9,125 bases of DNA from an uncultured Muribaculum sp. (GCA_947573015.1 CANPDS010000084.1:1-9125), one strand, 5' to 3'. Positions 1 to 7,010 are shown, counted from the first letter of the stretch. Made by a program: numbers and translations. Notes: a model not told the origin generated them from the letters alone.

Positions 1-1255
1 CTACGGAGCCAAGTTCGTAGCGGCGTGCCCGGAGAATTTTTGCGAGGCGGTCGAGCGTCAGGATCTCCTCGGCGTAGTCGCCCTTGCCGGTCTCGATCAC
101 TTCCTGAGCTTCCTCGTATGTGAAGCGGCGGTTTGACTTGGTGACGGTACGTGCAATGCGGTGTGAGAGCACTTTAGCATCGTCGTCCATCTCGAATACA
201 CAGCTGAATGTAAGCTTCTCTTCGTCTGGGCGTAGGGAGCATATACCGTTGGAGAGGTGTTCGGGTAGCATCGGCACCACGCGGTCGACCAGGTAAACTG
301 ATGTGGCGCGTTTCTGTGCTTCTTTTTCGATGATGGTATCGGGGGTGACGTAGTGGGTGACGTCGGCTATGTGCACACCTACTTCGTAGTGTCCGTTGGC
401 GAGGCGGCGCACTGACAGGGCGTCGTCGAAGTCCTTTGCATCGCGTGGGTCAATGGTGAATGTGGTCACGTCGCGCATGTCGAGGCGTGATGCTATAACT
501 TCCGGTGTGATGCCGGCATCGATGCGCTGAGCGGCTTTGTCGACATTTTCCGGATAGCGGTAGGGCAAGCCGAATTCAGCGAGGATGGCATGCATCTCGG
601 TGTTGTTCTCACCATTTTTGCCGAGGATGTCGATAACTTCGCCACGAGGATTCTTATCGTCATCGGGCCAGTCGGTGATGCGTACGATTGCTTTGTCGCC
701 GGTCTTTCCGCCTTTTAATTTTGCTTTGGGTATGAAGATATCGTTGGCGAGGAATTTAGAGTCGGTTTTCAGCGAAGCCATGTGGCGCTCGACATTGAGG
801 GTGCCGATAAATTGCTGGTCGTTAGGCTCGATTATCTCGATTACCTTGCATTCGGGCTCCTGGCCTTTGCGGTGGGCGGCGATGAGCACTTTCACGCGGT
901 CGCCGTTGAGGGCGTGCATGGAGTTGCGTTCGGCTACGAATATTGCGTTTCCATCCTCACCGTCGATAACGACTCCATTTTTGCCGTTGCTGCGTCGGGA
1001 GAATGTTCCGATGGCTTCAGTGCCACGGCTTGGTGCCTGATATTTGCCTGGAGCGACCTCGATGAGAATCCCGTCGAACTCCAGCTCTGCTAGGCGCAGA
1101 GCCACTGTCTTTTGGAGTGGTTTTGTATCGGCCCCTATCGCGTGGGATACCTGTTTATAGTTGAAAGTCTTGTTGCCCTGATTGTTTATAAACTCGTCGA
1201 TCACCTCATGGAGGTTGCGGGCGGTTTTATTTCGGGCTTTTCTTGAATTGGCCAT
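1..1255 (-). CDS. rnr: Ribonuclease R, N-terminal part (gene continues past left edge)
   Basis: This is a 3'-to-5' processive exoribonuclease of the RNase II/RNB family, which degrades structured RNA in the cytoplasm. Reading from the ATG at 1255-1253, the frame stays open for 418 codons to the window edge. Visible parts are a basic N-terminal helix-turn-helix-like segment (about residues 10-70), two cold-shock/OB-type RNA-binding stretches (about 80-145 and 148-210), and the start of the RNB catalytic domain. That domain has IDPRDAKDFDDA at 268-279; D269, D275, D277 and D278 match the metal-binding aspartates of RNase II. It is followed by GVHIADV (293-299) and a YLVDRVVPMLPEHLSNGICS block (321-340). 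Family members usually exceed 700 residues, so the rest of RNB and the S1 domain lie outside the window. The gene follows gyrB on the same strand after a 305-nt structured gap; I saw no convincing promoter of its own. Confidence in the family is very high. Confidence 0.96.
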   Translation of the reverse strand, partial: MANSRKARNKTARNLHEVIDEFINNQGNKTFNYKQVSHAIGADTKPLQKTVALRLAELEFDGILIEVAPGKYQAPSRGTEAIGTFSRRSNGKNGVVIDGEDGNAIFVAERNSMHALNGDRVKVLIAAHRKGQEPECKVIEIIEPNDQQFIGTLNVERHMASLKTDSKFLANDIFIPKAKLKGGKTGDKAIVRITDWPDDDKNPRGEVIDILGKNGENNTEMHAILAEFGLPYRYPENVDKAAQRIDAGITPEVIASRLDMRDVTTFTIDPRDAKDFDDALSVRRLANGHYEVGVHIADVTHYVTPDTIIEKEAQKRATSVYLVDRVVPMLPEHLSNGICSLRPDEEKLTFSCVFEMDDDAKVLSHRIARTVTKSNRRFTYEEAQEVIETGKGDYAEEILTLDRLAKILRARRYELGSV

Positions 1256-1361
1256 GATGAAATGTTGTGTGTAATGTTAAGGAGAAATTATAACGCGTGA
1301 GAAGAGGTATAGGTTGTGGCATGGCGGTTGAATGTTTTTTTTCAGCGGATGCCTTTTGTGT

Positions 1362-1410
1362 GGTTACGATAACCGGGCACATCTCCGCTTACGCTATGAT
1401 GTACCCGGTT
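1362..1410 (-). repeat. Palindromic element with two mutually exclusive stems
   Basis: On the minus strand, AACCGGGTACATC pairs with GATGTGCCCGGTT around a 14-nt loop. This is 13 bp including one U-G pair, which would be a C-A mismatch in plus-strand RNA. The last bases of that stem are also the first bases of GGTTATCGTAACC, a 5-bp stem with a 3-nt loop, so the outer pairs of the first stem and the second stem cannot form together. The size and G+C-rich palindromic character recall REP-like intergenic elements, but I cannot test copy number from one window. The lack of a U-tract argues against a simple terminator. Confidence 0.5.
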
Positions 1411-1476
1411 TGTGTCTGTTCAACGTCCGTTTGACGTTATGATGCAGTTGATAGCCTCAGATAGAGAGCTATGCAT

Positions 1477-1532
1477 AACTCAAGAACCTCAGGGATTTGG
1501 AATAGCCCGGATGAAGTGGAGGTCCTTGAATT
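1477..1532 (-). other. 14-bp RNA stem just downstream of gyrB
   Basis: In the minus-strand transcript, AATTCAAGGACCTC pairs with GAGGTTCTTGAGTT across a 28-nt loop. All 14 positions pair, two of them as G-U. On the plus strand the same two positions would be A-C mismatches, so the structure favours RNA read from gyrB towards rnr. It begins 28 nt after the gyrB stop codon. No T-run follows. It could stabilise the 3' end of gyrB mRNA or be part of a small RNA or leader. Confidence 0.6.
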
Positions 1533-1560
1533 TTTATGGCTCAGTATTGTCAATGGCTGC

Positions 1561-3492
1561 TTATGCGTCGATGTTGGCGTAGTTGGCGTTTTCTTCAATG
1601 AAGTCGCGACGTGGCGCTACATCCTCACCCATCAGCATGGAGAAGATACGGTCGGCCTCGGCGGCATCGTTGATTGTGACTTGCTTCAGCAGGCGTCCTT
1701 CGCGCGACATGGTTGTGTCGCGAAGCTCCTGTGCGCTCATCTCACCGAGACCTTTGTATCGCATCACTTTTGTCTTGTCGCCGTTGCGTGCGATGAAGCA
1801 TTGCACCTGTGCGTCGGTCCAGCAAAATTCCTCGACTTTTCCGCGTGTGCATTTATATAGTGGCGGAGTGGCGAGGTATAGGTATCCGTTCTCGATGATC
1901 GGGCGCATGCGGCGGAAGAAGAATGTCATGAGGAGAGTGGCGATGTGTGCTCCGTCGACGTCGGCATCGGTCATGATGATGATCTTGTGGTAGGCGAGCT
2001 TGTCGAGGTTTACTTCCTTTGAGTCTTCGGCAGTGCCGATTGTTACGCGCATTGCACGGAATAGGTTGGTGATCTCCTGATTGTCGAAGATCTTGTGGTC
2101 CATAGCCTTCTCCACGTTGAGGATTTTGCCTCGGAGTGGTAATATTGCCTGATAAGTGCGGTCGCGGCCCTGCTTTGCTGTGCCGCCCGCTGAGTCGCCC
2201 TCGACTATGAAGAGCTCGCAATCTTCGGCTGTGCGGCTTGAGCAGTCGGCAAGTTTGCCGGGTAGTCCGCCACCACAGAGGGGCGATTTGCGCTGGACGT
2301 TCTTACGGGCGTTGTATGCGGCATGTCGGGCAGTTGCGGCGAGCACCACCTTGTCGACAATGAGCTTGGCCTGACGTGGATGTTCCTCAAGATAGTCGCG
2401 CAAGGCATCGCTGACAGCCTGCGATACGGCGGCTGTCACCTCGCTGTTGCCGAGCTTTGTCTTTGTCTGTCCTTCAAACTGAGGCTCCATCACTTTTACC
2501 GATACCACGGCGGTGAGTCCTTCGCGGAAGTCGTCGCTGGCGATCTCTATCTTCAGCTTTTCGAGCATCTTTGAGTCCTCGGCATACTTTTTAAGGGTAG
2601 CGGTGAGTCCACGGCGGAATCCGGAGAGGTGTGTGCCGCCTTCGATGGTGTTGATGTTGTTGACGAAAGAGTATACATTCTCGTTGTAGGTAGTGTTGTA
2701 GGTCAGAGCTACTTCAACGGGAATGCCTTGGCGCTCAGTGTTGAGGTGGATTATGTCGTTGATCAGTGATTCCTTGCTTGAGTCGATATATCTCACGAAA
2801 TCTTCCAGACCGTGTTCGCTGTGGAATACCTCGCGGCGGGGATTGCCCTCATCGTCGAGTGTGCGCATGTCGGTCAGGGTCAGAGTGATTCCGGCGTTGA
2901 GGAATGCAAGGTCGCGCAGACGGTTGGCGAGAGTGTTGTAGTCGTAGACCGTGACTGTGAATATTGTGTCGTCGGGCTTGAAGGTTATGCTCGTGCCGGT
3001 GTGTGAGCTTTCGCCGATCACCTTCAGCTCTGATGTGGGTTTGCCGCAAGAATATTCCTGCATGTAGGCTTTTCCGTTGCGGTGTACCTCTGCGCGTAGA
3101 TATGTTGACAGGGCGTTGACGCAACTTACGCCTACGCCGTGCAGACCACCGGATACCTTGTAGCTGCCTTTGTCGAATTTGCCTCCGGCATGCAGCACGG
3201 TCAGTACGACCTCAAGCGCGCTTTTGTGCTCTTTTTCATGCATGTCGACGGGGATGCCTCGGCCGTTGTCGACAACGGTTATTGAATTGTCCTCGTTGAT
3301 GGTTACTTCGATATGATTGGCAAATCCTGCAAGGGCCTCATCGATAGAGTTGTCTACTACCTCATATACGAGGTGATGAAGGCCTTTGACGCTTATGTCG
3401 CCGATATACATTGCAGGGCGCTTTCTTACGGCCTCAAGGCCTTCGAGCACCTGGATGTTACTGGCGCTGTATTCTTCTTTCTGTTCTGACAT
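1561..3492 (-). CDS. gyrB: DNA gyrase subunit B
   Basis: This is the ATPase subunit of DNA gyrase; with GyrA it introduces negative supercoils into DNA in an ATP-dependent reaction. The protein is complete at 643 residues. The GHKL ATPase domain has E44 and N48 in EVVDNSIDEA, DNGRGIP at 75-81, and the ATP-lid motif GGLHGVG at 115-121. The transducer domain carries QTKTKLGN at about 342-349. The Toprim domain has EGDSAGG at about 431-437 and the metal-binding TDADVDG at about 508-514. A typical GyrB tail with MRYKGLGEM near 577 follows. The length fits GyrB lacking the insert that makes the E. coli protein 804 residues. D433 matches E. coli D426 (quinolone region), and R454 takes the place of E. 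coli K447, a conservative change. ParE is less likely given the N- and C-terminal sequence. Its own promoter lies at 3559-3589; gyrA is not nearby. Confidence 0.98.
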   Translation of the reverse strand: MSEQKEEYSASNIQVLEGLEAVRKRPAMYIGDISVKGLHHLVYEVVDNSIDEALAGFANHIEVTINEDNSITVVDNGRGIPVDMHEKEHKSALEVVLTVLHAGGKFDKGSYKVSGGLHGVGVSCVNALSTYLRAEVHRNGKAYMQEYSCGKPTSELKVIGESSHTGTSITFKPDDTIFTVTVYDYNTLANRLRDLAFLNAGITLTLTDMRTLDDEGNPRREVFHSEHGLEDFVRYIDSSKESLINDIIHLNTERQGIPVEVALTYNTTYNENVYSFVNNINTIEGGTHLSGFRRGLTATLKKYAEDSKMLEKLKIEIASDDFREGLTAVVSVKVMEPQFEGQTKTKLGNSEVTAAVSQAVSDALRDYLEEHPRQAKLIVDKVVLAATARHAAYNARKNVQRKSPLCGGGLPGKLADCSSRTAEDCELFIVEGDSAGGTAKQGRDRTYQAILPLRGKILNVEKAMDHKIFDNQEITNLFRAMRVTIGTAEDSKEVNLDKLAYHKIIIMTDADVDGAHIATLLMTFFFRRMRPIIENGYLYLATPPLYKCTRGKVEEFCWTDAQVQCFIARNGDKTKVMRYKGLGEMSAQELRDTTMSREGRLLKQVTINDAAEADRIFSMLMGEDVAPRRDFIEENANYANIDA

Positions 3493-3541
3493 TTTCTAAA
3501 TGTTTGAGTGTATTCAACGCCTTTTTTTAGAATGGCGCTGA

Positions 3542-3558
3542 TATGCTCTAAGAGCATA
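3542..3558. promoter_or_regulatory. 17-nt perfect palindrome at the gyrB start site (operator candidate)
   Basis: TATGCTCTAAGAGCATA is a perfect inverted repeat of two 8-bp arms around one central base. It abuts the -7 box and covers the predicted transcription start, a position where a bound dimeric repressor would block initiation. It could instead form a hairpin at the extreme 5' end of the gyrB mRNA. No regulator is encoded in the window. Confidence 0.5.
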
Positions 3559-3589
3559 CAAATTTACAAAAAATTGCCGGAATGTACAA
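3559..3589 (-). promoter_or_regulatory. gyrB promoter, Bacteroides type
   Basis: On the minus strand, TAAATTTG (3566-3559) matches the Bacteroidota -7 consensus TAnnTTTG exactly. It is preceded after 20 nt by TTG (3589-3587), the usual -33 core. The predicted start of transcription is about 3553-3556, leaving a gyrB leader of roughly 60 nt. Confidence 0.8.
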
Positions 3590-3726
3590 GCTAAAGAGCC
3601 CGTTTTCGACGGGTCGTCGGGTGGGGAATTTTGTGGCGTGTTTTCTTATGATGGACGTTGGGTTTGCGGTGGCGTACGCTATTGTATTGCGAGAATTAAA
3701 ATTTTACTTTTTTATGGGAAATAATC

Positions 3727-3742
3727 ATTTTATGAATAAAAT
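3727..3742. promoter_or_regulatory. A+T palindrome upstream of the lipoprotein promoter
   Basis: ATTTTAT and ATAAAAT form a 7-bp inverted repeat around GA. Its centre lies about 30 nt upstream of the -7 box at 3765, around position -40 to -45 of the predicted transcript, which suits a regulator site. The sequence is low-complexity A+T in an A+T-rich region, so chance is a real alternative. Confidence 0.25.
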
Positions 3743-3764
3743 AGGGTGGATTCAAATAATTGAT

Positions 3765-3772
3765 TAACTTTG
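3765..3772 (+). promoter_or_regulatory. -7 box of the lipoprotein gene promoter
   Basis: TAACTTTG matches TAnnTTTG exactly and lies 22 nt before the start codon at 3795, giving a leader of about 15-20 nt. No TTG occurs at the expected -33 spacing (around 3742-3744), so the promoter may be weak or need an activator. Confidence 0.6.
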
Positions 3773-3794
3773 CTATTATGCAAATGGAATTAAT

Positions 3795-4601
3795 ATGAAA
3801 TTTATCGCACAAATTCTGATGATTGTTGGGATGCTCGCTACGCTGTCGGGTTGTGGAGTTGATCCCAATGTGGTAAAACTGAAAAAAACGGTAGAGTTAC
3901 TGAATTCAAATTGCCCGGTTGATATCGGTGTCGCTGGAGTGTTTACGAGCATTGAATACAATGGGCAGGATAGGTGTGTCCATATGAAGTTCCTGAATAC
4001 AGAATATGCGAGTGCCGGTTTTATAGGTGAAAACAAAGAAAATGCCCGCGAGAATCTGAAACTGATGTTTCAAACTAAGGAACTTCAGGAGATGCTTACC
4101 GAGCTTGTTGATGCTAAGGCCGGCATAGTGGCTACGTATAAGCTGCGTGACAGTATGAAGGCTCTGAGTATTGCCCTTTCATATGAAGAGTTGAAGGAGA
4201 TAAAGGACCATCCTCTGTCGGAATTGGAGCGTAATAAGCTGCTTTTCAAAAATAAGATAGAGATGGACGGACGACGTTGTCCGTATGAAATGGCGAAAGG
4301 TATAATGATGGAGAAAACCGAACTGACCGACGGATATATCGTGTTTCATATCTCTGTAGATGAGGAGGTGTGTAATTTCGGAAAAATGAAATTGATGTCG
4401 GATGAGTTAAAAGATAATATAGTAAGAAGGCTGGAGATGATGTCGGGAGATATCAATTTGCAGAACGAGCTCCGTATGATGTCTTCTCTGGGGATTGGAT
4501 ATCATTATAAGTATATCGGCAGCAAATCGGGGGATAGCGTGGATGTGTTGATCCCTGAAGAGGATCTGGCGCAATATTGCACAACGGAGTATTCGCTGTG
4601 A
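3795..4601 (+). CDS. Putative lipoprotein with an internal domain duplication, function unknown
   Basis: I do not recognise this 268-residue protein. It starts with a lysine, a hydrophobic stretch and a lipobox LSGC, with C20 as the lipidated residue, so it should be membrane-anchored in the cell envelope; the residues after it (GVDP) do not settle inner, outer or surface location. The mature part looks like two copies of a domain of about 100 residues, 40-136 and 162-261. Each begins with a CP pair (C40-P41, C162-P163), continues with a predicted beta segment, then a helix rich in L, M and E (about 84-105 and 202-229), then a glycine plus Y/K segment (GIVATYKL at 110-117, GIGYHYKY at 233-240), and ends in S/I-x-EEL or EEDL near 130 and 255. 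The shared landmarks keep an offset of about 122-124 residues. The ATG at 3795 follows GGAA by 5 nt and a -7 box at 3765. The gene is the only one on the plus strand and is poorer in G+C than its neighbours, which suggests a later arrival or relaxed constraint. Confidence 0.85.
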   Translation: MKFIAQILMIVGMLATLSGCGVDPNVVKLKKTVELLNSNCPVDIGVAGVFTSIEYNGQDRCVHMKFLNTEYASAGFIGENKENARENLKLMFQTKELQEMLTELVDAKAGIVATYKLRDSMKALSIALSYEELKEIKDHPLSELERNKLLFKNKIEMDGRRCPYEMAKGIMMEKTELTDGYIVFHISVDEEVCNFGKMKLMSDELKDNIVRRLEMMSGDINLQNELRMMSSLGIGYHYKYIGSKSGDSVDVLIPEEDLAQYCTTEYSL

Positions 4602-4679
4602 TGGAGATCTTCTCCGGACTGTGTGGCACGTTTTTAAGCAAACTCTATATGAAACTGCTGTAATGTGACGATAAAATAC

Positions 4680-4727
4680 TGAAAATCCTACCCCTGTCAC
4701 CGTGAAGTGACAGGGGTAGGATTTTCA
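4680..4727. terminator. Bidirectional terminator, 21-bp perfect hairpin
   Basis: Arms 4680-4700 and 4707-4727 are perfect reverse complements around the 6-nt loop CGTGAA. The G+C-rich inner part (CCTACCCCTGTCAC) is flanked by A4 on one side and T4 on the other, so a U-tract is available in either direction. It lies 78 nt after the lipoprotein stop and 78 nt after the stop of the convergent gene at 4806, as expected for a shared intrinsic terminator. Confidence 0.88.
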
Positions 4728-4753
4728 AATATGGCATTATTACACACCATATT
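4728..4753. repeat. Secondary inverted repeat next to the terminator
   Basis: AATATGG (4728-4734) and CCATATT (4747-4753) form a 7-bp stem around a 12-nt loop, directly beside the main terminator and nearer the minus-strand gene. It may be an accessory 3'-end structure or chance. Confidence 0.3.
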
Positions 4754-4805
4754 GCGGTGGCAGGTAATTCAGTGTATTTGAGGATGTTTGGGGTAAGGGT
4801 TGCTG

Positions 4806-7010
4806 TTATTCGACAGTGATTTCGTCGAGGAAGAACCATGCCGGGTGGCCTACGCCGTAATGCCAGTCGGGACACATGCCGATGCCGTCGATGGCTACCT
4901 TGATGTAGCGTGCGGTGACTGGTGATGTAGATTCGGCACGTCCTTTCTTGAACTTGACCTGCACGTCGCGGTCCTCGTCGAATGCAAATTCACCGAAGGA
5001 GGTGAATGCAGTTCCGTCGAGGCTCACCTGGTAGCGTCCGCCTTTTGGTGCGAGCACCCATGCCCCGAGCTGATGCAGGAAGTCGGCCTCGATGGCGTTG
5101 ATCTCTACGGGCTTGCCGAGGTCGAGGATAAATTCAGCATCGGAGCCTTCCCAACCTACCCAGCTCTCCACGTATGTGGTGCCGCCGAAAAGACCGTCGG
5201 TAAGAGCCTTGTCGGCAATTGGCTGATAGCTCTTTGCCGGCTCCTTGATCCATGTTACGGTGGCTCCGGCGGCTTTGTTTGTTGTGCCTCCGGGAAGGAA
5301 TCGGGTGAGGTAGAGGTCGCAATAGTCGGATGGCGAGTTGTTGCGCTCGTTGAGCGTAGTTACGCCTTGTATGGCGCATTCGCGGCGGAACTCCTCGACC
5401 TTTGCAGCCAATGCATCGCGGTCGATGGTGGCTGAAGGCTCGGTGCGTGCTATCTCCAGTTCGGAGAACATGAGCGGTAGGCGTCCCATGCGCACGTGGG
5501 CGAGGTGTGCCGAGTCGGATGCTACTGCTTTCTCAGCCTTGTCGAACAGCTCATTGTAGCGTCGGCGCAGGTTGGCGTTGAGCATTCCGTTTTTGTGGGA
5601 TATGGGGGAGTCGTAGATCCATAGCGGAGTGTCGGAGGATAGTAGGGCGCCTTCGAGCATCTTGCGGTATTCGATCATCAATGGTGCGGCTTCACCGTAG
5701 TATCCGATGGCAAAGTCGCGCATGAGCGAGTCGGCATCGAGGTCGGGGTTCCACATGAGCTTGGCGAGCATGTAGGCACGCATTTCGGCGAAGTCGGCAC
5801 CTCGCACTCCGTTGACCTGCTCGAACACCATCGTGGCGCCGTTTTTCTTGAACAGGCGCAGGTTGTCGGCGAGTATGTGGAAGTTGGGAAATGGAGATAC
5901 CATGCCGTCGAAGTTGATGCCGTAGTCCCAAACGAAAATGTTGTTGGATATTTTACCCCATCCTTCAAGCGCCTTCACGAATTCGCGTCCGGATTCGTTG
6001 TAAGGGAGCGCTACCTCGCGTTTGCAGTCGATATCGCAGAGCATGATGTTGACGTTCGGGAGTGGCTTTGTGAGCTTCGGGGGATGCATGGTGAATAGGT
6101 AGGCCAGCGTGGAAAATTCCTTGTCGGGGTAGCGTTGTGCGAGCTTGTTGAGGAATCGCACGTAATTGCCCGACAGAGATCCTTCGGCTTCGTCGACGGC
6201 TTTGCATCGTGGGCATGCGCATTGTGTGAAGTTGCCGTCGTTCTGACTGATTGAGATCATCGATGTGCCGGGATTGGCGGCGAATATGGAGTCGAGGCGT
6301 GTGCACACTACTTCGAATACCTCAGGATTGGTGAGACACCACTGGCTGTGGTTGCCGGGGCGTCGTTCGCCGTTGATAAATGAATAATACTCCGGATGGT
6401 CGTTGCCGTATTTTGTGGATGGGAGAATGCGGTCGAAAGTATGTACCCACAGCCCTCCTGTAAATATGTCGCGCGGCTCTTTCATGCGCATCCAGTGGCG
6501 TCCGATAGAGTCTTCGAGGGCGTAGCTCTGCGACTGTCGGTAGCGGAATGCGGGGGTGTCGGCCTTGTGGATGCGTGGTATTATTATCGTGGGGGATTTA
6601 GAGAGGGTATAGTAATCTTTTGCATAGTATTTTACGCCGAGCTGATTCTCAAGCAGATCGGTCACTCCATATATGGCTCCGCGTCCGCCTCCGGTGGCGA
6701 TTCCGACGGTGTGTCCGTCGGTGCCGTCGATCACGAATCCATCTTCTCCGGCATCGTCAGTGGGCTGTCCGATTATGATGGCGTTTCCTTTTTTGGGGGC
6801 TTTACCGTCGGGTACTATAGGGAGTGTGGTTCCGGATATTTCGCTGATGAATCGGTTGAGGATGTCTGCTGCAGTGCGGTTTGTCGGATTGTCTTCATGC
6901 AGAATGATTGATGCCGCAGGGCGTGAGTTGTCTACAATGGTTGTCTGTGATGATGCTGCGCCGGTGGCGAGAGCTATAGCAAGCGGAATTGAAAGGTATT
7001 TTGGTGACAT
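4806..7010 (-). CDS. Secreted DUF4838 / glycoside-hydrolase-like protein with C-terminal discoidin-like domain
   Basis: The 734-residue protein resembles the DUF4838 family, large exported proteins of Bacteroidota and relatives thought to act on glycans; the reaction here is not known. Residues 1-21 form a signal peptide with no lipobox cysteine, so it is likely periplasmic or secreted. Residues about 32-150 look like the alpha/beta domain found N-terminal to GH67 and GH20 catalytic barrels (ILHEDNPTNRTAADIL, then GIATGGGRGAIYGVTDLLE). The DUF4838 core, about 155-430, shows HPEYYSFINGERR (205-217), QWCLTNPEV (223-231), SISQNDG (253-259), CACPRC (264-269) and WDYG (361-364). A helical stretch follows (about 430-560), then a beta-rich F5/8-type-C-like region, about 590-734, likely glycan-binding. 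Candidate acidic catalytic residues cannot be chosen from sequence alone. No SusC/SusD, regulator or other carbohydrate enzyme lies beside it. The repeat-bearing gap of 148 nt separates it from galE upstream. Confidence 0.88.
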   Translation of the reverse strand: MSPKYLSIPLAIALATGAASSQTTIVDNSRPAASIILHEDNPTNRTAADILNRFISEISGTTLPIVPDGKAPKKGNAIIIGQPTDDAGEDGFVIDGTDGHTVGIATGGGRGAIYGVTDLLENQLGVKYYAKDYYTLSKSPTIIIPRIHKADTPAFRYRQSQSYALEDSIGRHWMRMKEPRDIFTGGLWVHTFDRILPSTKYGNDHPEYYSFINGERRPGNHSQWCLTNPEVFEVVCTRLDSIFAANPGTSMISISQNDGNFTQCACPRCKAVDEAEGSLSGNYVRFLNKLAQRYPDKEFSTLAYLFTMHPPKLTKPLPNVNIMLCDIDCKREVALPYNESGREFVKALEGWGKISNNIFVWDYGINFDGMVSPFPNFHILADNLRLFKKNGATMVFEQVNGVRGADFAEMRAYMLAKLMWNPDLDADSLMRDFAIGYYGEAAPLMIEYRKMLEGALLSSDTPLWIYDSPISHKNGMLNANLRRRYNELFDKAEKAVASDSAHLAHVRMGRLPLMFSELEIARTEPSATIDRDALAAKVEEFRRECAIQGVTTLNERNNSPSDYCDLYLTRFLPGGTTNKAAGATVTWIKEPAKSYQPIADKALTDGLFGGTTYVESWVGWEGSDAEFILDLGKPVEINAIEADFLHQLGAWVLAPKGGRYQVSLDGTAFTSFGEFAFDEDRDVQVKFKKGRAESTSPVTARYIKVAIDGIGMCPDWHYGVGHPAWFFLDEITVE

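Larger units (their letters stand above)
1256..1560 (-). other. Structured non-coding interval between gyrB and rnr
   Basis: This 305-nt gap holds no plausible gene. In minus-strand order it contains a 14-bp stem (1532-1519 with 1490-1477), a weaker bulged stem (1476-1468 with 1455-1442), a 6-bp stem AACGTC/GACGTT (1438-1422), a 13-bp stem (1410-1398 with 1383-1371), and a 5-bp stem GGTTA/TAACC (1374-1362) that overlaps the previous one. An A8 run lies near 1334-1341 on the minus strand. None of the stems is followed by a U-tract, so they do not look like standard intrinsic terminators. It may be a structured gyrB 3' UTR, an rnr leader, or a dispersed palindromic repeat element. Confidence 0.7.
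3493..3794. promoter_or_regulatory. Divergent promoter region between gyrB and the lipoprotein gene
   Basis: This 302-nt A+T-rich gap separates two genes transcribed away from each other. The gyrB-proximal end has a well-formed Bacteroides-type promoter and a palindrome; the lipoprotein-proximal end has a -7 box and an A+T palindrome. The middle (about 3591-3720) shows only a short stem, CCCGT/ACGGG at 3599-3613, and no gene I can support. Confidence 0.75.

Noticed and set aside
1256..1300. Separate promoter for rnr near the TATAATTT sequence
   Set aside because: It does not match TAnnTTTG well and no TTG is found at the right spacing.
1371..1410. Intrinsic terminator of gyrB
   Set aside because: The stem is good, but the minus-strand bases after it (ATCGTAACC) lack a T-run, and it lies about 150 nt past the stop.
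1471..1860. Plus-strand open frame of 129 codons overlapping the end of gyrB
   Set aside because: Most of it is antisense to a strongly conserved part of gyrB; the protein resembles nothing and has no promoter.
3582..3767. Plus-strand 61-codon open frame in the gyrB-lipoprotein gap
   Set aside because: It starts inside the gyrB promoter and ends at the -7 box of the next gene. It has no upstream signal and a composition typical of non-coding DNA.
5073..6911. Several plus-strand open frames of 70-171 codons across the DUF4838 gene
   Set aside because: They are antisense to a complete gene with clear domains; long antisense frames are expected in a G+C-rich coding region.
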